A DNA stretch of 64,000 nucleotides. Source: Nocardioides piscis. GTDB lineage: Bacteria > Actinomycetota > Actinomycetes > Propionibacteriales > Nocardioidaceae. The notes beneath the pieces are model-generated. The model saw nothing but the letters and a program-made list of their open reading frames with translations, did no database searches and had not been told where the DNA came from. Below are positions 62,514-64,000 of this stretch, piece after piece (position 1 is the first letter of the stretch; each line of letters opens with the position of its first letter). The stretch lies in assembly GCF_011300215.1 (NCBI RefSeq), contig NZ_CP049866.1, forward strand, positions 248,001 to 312,000. The letters are read 5' to 3'. A program made the translations under genes and the position numbers.

Positions 62514-62616
62514 GTCGGCGCTCAACACACGCCGAGTCGGCGCTCAACACCCGCCGAGTCGGCGCTCAACGCAGCGCGAGTCGGCGCTCAACGCAGCGCG
62601 AGTCGGCGCTCAGCGG
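62512..62616. repeat. 22-bp tandem repeat between convergent stop codons
   Basis: Four full units (62512, 62534, 62556, 62578) and one partial (62600-62616) of GAGTCGGCGCTCAAC followed by a variable 7 bases. Units 3 and 4 fold as GCGCT-CAACGC-AGCGC; units 1 and 2 as GGCG...CGCC, a covariation-like change. The WS/DGAT stop lies at the left edge and the methyltransferase stop at the right edge. No spacers, so not CRISPR. Confidence 0.8.
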
Positions 62617-63782
62617 AGCTCGAGACCCCCGCCGAAGCGCTCGGCCACGGCGCTCAGCCGCGCCCTGGTGATGTCCGCGACGGTGGCCAGCCCGGCCCTG
62701 GCGGCGTTCGAGCCGGGTCGGGTCGGCTCGGCGACGTCGATGCTGATGCAGCGCCGGGTGCCGCCGTCCGCCGCGTTGGCGAGGGCAACGGCGTGCCCGG
62801 TGGTCCCGCTGCCGGCGAACGGGTCGAGCACCACCGCGTCGGCGGGCATCGTGGCCAGGATCCGCCGCACCAGCCCCGTCGGCTTCGGTGACTCGAAGAC
62901 GTGCCCGAGGAGTCCCTTGAGCTCGGCGACGGCCGTGTCGGTCGAGCCGACCTCCTCCGCGAGCCAGATGGTGCGCAGCTTCTTGCGCCGACCCCCCTCG
63001 CGGTGCAGCCAGTCGCGTTGGAACACGTCGATCCGGGCGCCGTGGCGGCCGCTGATCTCCCGGCACACCAGGTCGTGCGGCCGCTCGTCGATCCGCGGAC
63101 GCGACCAGCGCCAGACGGCGGGCCGCCCGTCACCGAAGACGGGCCACACCTCGACGGCCTCGCCGAAGTGTGAGGTCGCGACCCGGCCGGTCAGCGGATC
63201 GCCGTACACGGGGAAGTGGAGGGTGGGCGAGGTGACCGGGTTGAACTTCTTGTTGGTGTTGCGCAGCGGCAGGTGCCGGAAGGCGCGTCCGTCGGCGTGA
63301 ACCAGCGGGAAGTCACCAGCGTCGACCGTGTCGGGACTGCTCGCGTCGAGCACGCAGCGCTGCGCGTCGCGGGCATAGACGAGGAGATATTCGTGGCTGG
63401 TCGCGAACCCCTTGCCGAGCTGGCGGCCCTTGGGGTTGAGGTTGACCACGACCTGGGCGAGAAAGTTGGCCTCGCCGAAGACCTCGTCGAGCAGCAGTCG
63501 CAGGTATGCCGCCTCGTTGTCGTCGATGCTGATGAACACGGCTCCGGGGTCGGCCAGCACGTCGCGCATCGCGACCAGGCGCGGCCGCATCATCTCGACC
63601 CAGGCTGCGTGCCGGCCGGCCCGACCGCCGCCGCGGTGCCCGAAGGAGTCGGCATACGCGAAGTCGTTGCCGGTGTTGTAGGGCGGATCGGTGTAGACCA
63701 GGTCGATGCTGCCGGCCGCGATGGTGGGCAGCACGTCGAGGTTGTCACCCTCGATGAAGGTGTTCTCGACCGGCTCGACCAC
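62610..63782 (-). CDS. DNA methyltransferase, type III Mod-like / adenine- or N4-specific
   Basis: A 390-residue beta-class N-methyltransferase. DLVYTDPPYNTGNDF (motif IV, DPPY) precedes LDPFAGSGTTGHAVAL (motif I, AdoMet binding), the beta order. EYLLVYARD and NLNPKGRQLGKGFATSHEY are typical of type III Mod proteins. The start is GTG 63782 because the 26 upstream residues are not conserved. The N-terminus VVEPVENTFIEGDNLDVLP fits Mod enzymes. No restriction subunit is nearby, so it is probably an orphan with regulatory or protective roles; its target sequence cannot be predicted. Length is short for a full Mod with large recognition domain. Confidence 0.88.
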   Translation of the reverse strand: MVEPVENTFIEGDNLDVLPTIAAGSIDLVYTDPPYNTGNDFAYADSFGHRGGGRAGRHAAWVEMMRPRLVAMRDVLADPGAVFISIDDNEAAYLRLLLDEVFGEANFLAQVVVNLNPKGRQLGKGFATSHEYLLVYARDAQRCVLDASSPDTVDAGDFPLVHADGRAFRHLPLRNTNKKFNPVTSPTLHFPVYGDPLTGRVATSHFGEAVEVWPVFGDGRPAVWRWSRPRIDERPHDLVCREISGRHGARIDVFQRDWLHREGGRRKKLRTIWLAEEVGSTDTAVAELKGLLGHVFESPKPTGLVRRILATMPADAVVLDPFAGSGTTGHAVALANAADGGTRRCISIDVAEPTRPGSNAARAGLATVADITRARLSAVAERFGGGLELR

Positions 63783-63929
63783 GCCTCGCAGCCTAGCCGC
63801 GACAACTATCCGTGTCGGGCCTTCGTCTTCACCTCCGTGACCGACTTCCTCCTGACCCACCGGCGCCCGGGCGCCGACACACCCCGAGCCTCGGGAACGG
63901 GCCGCCAGCGCCGCCTTAATGTGGAGGGC

Positions 63930-64000
63930 GTGCTTTCCTTCCCCAGACTGACCGGATCCATCCTCGCCGGGGCGATGACGTGCGCCATGCTGGGCGCCAC
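63930..64000 (+). CDS. N-terminus of an exported protein (runs off the window)
   Basis: From GTG 63930 the frame reads LSFPRLTGSILAGAMTCAML, basic then hydrophobic, a likely signal peptide or membrane segment. TAATGT ends seven bases before the GTG, fitting the window's leaderless pattern; ATG 63975 is an alternative. Only about 23 residues are present, so no family can be given. Confidence 0.4.
   Translation, partial: MLSFPRLTGSILAGAMTCAMLGA

Noticed and set aside
62512-62616. Possible CRISPR array
   Set aside because: Units are directly adjacent with no unique spacers and no cas genes are nearby; it is a simple tandem repeat.

Overview
The window is GC-rich, densely coded chromosomal DNA from an actinobacterium. 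Nocardioidaceae or another Propionibacteriales family is the best guess. The evidence is the very high G+C, frequent GTG and one TTG start, many 4-base ATGA/GTGA gene overlaps, the coproporphyrin-dependent haem genes (hemE, hemG, hemQ) beside DUF3000 and RNase D, a DUF222/HNH (13E12-type) gene, a class F sortase, and a mycobacterial-style desaturase/ferredoxin reductase pair. The species cannot be fixed from sequence alone. No insertion sequence, prophage or CRISPR array was seen.

Layout. (1) 1-14600 is a cell-surface glycan locus. It holds a truncated polyprenol-phosphate sugar synthase/GtrA fusion, an HPr-kinase-like P-loop protein, a GT39-type mannosyltransferase, a secreted phospholipase C-like phosphoesterase, two exported proteins of unknown function, a GH99-like glycosidase, a DNRLRE/beta-helix protein, a frameshifted multidomain metallophosphoesterase and, convergent, a GDP-mannose-forming ManC. 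The first seven genes are nearly all translationally coupled. (2) 14818-18737 holds small membrane proteins and a surface protein/class F sortase pair. (3) 18755-26588 has an atypical tRNA-Gln(TTG), an ATP-dependent DNA ligase, a large GT4-Stealth fusion, a sulfotransferase, a LigD-type polymerase domain and a reductase. (4) 26623-29735 has the desaturase/ferredoxin reductase operon with a coupled small gene, then msrB. (5) 29788-34484 is a second sugar operon (nucleotide-sugar dehydrogenase, GT2, epimerase, membrane protein), followed by a visibly less GC-rich stretch to about 36116. (6) 36117-47497 is the haem neighbourhood (hemQ, hemG, hemE, DUF3000, RNase D), interrupted by a TetR/GT1 pair and an SOS-type DUF222/HNH gene. 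(7) 47512-64000 holds an orphan solute-binding lipoprotein, HrpA, a TetR/flavin monooxygenase/SDR module, DUF402, a ThrE-like exporter, a YbdK-type ligase, a FUSC-like membrane protein, a WS/DGAT acyltransferase and an orphan DNA methyltransferase.

Three patterns cut across these regions. First, six sites look as if one C or G is missing from a run of identical bases. They break the metallophosphoesterase, a small gene, hrpA (both ends) and the WS/DGAT gene (twice). This is best explained by homopolymer undercalling in the sequence rather than gene decay. Second, three short tandem repeats (57, 22 and 22 bp periods) each contain the stop codon of a neighbouring gene, and the two 22-bp families look related. 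Beside one of them, at 49638-49810, lies a strongly structured inverted-repeat region. Third, about a dozen genes have a TANNNT hexamer exactly 6-7 bases before an ATG or GTG, which suggests leaderless transcripts and fixes several start codons. A likely LexA box precedes the DUF222/HNH gene and a TetR-type operator sits in the TetR/monooxygenase divergent region.
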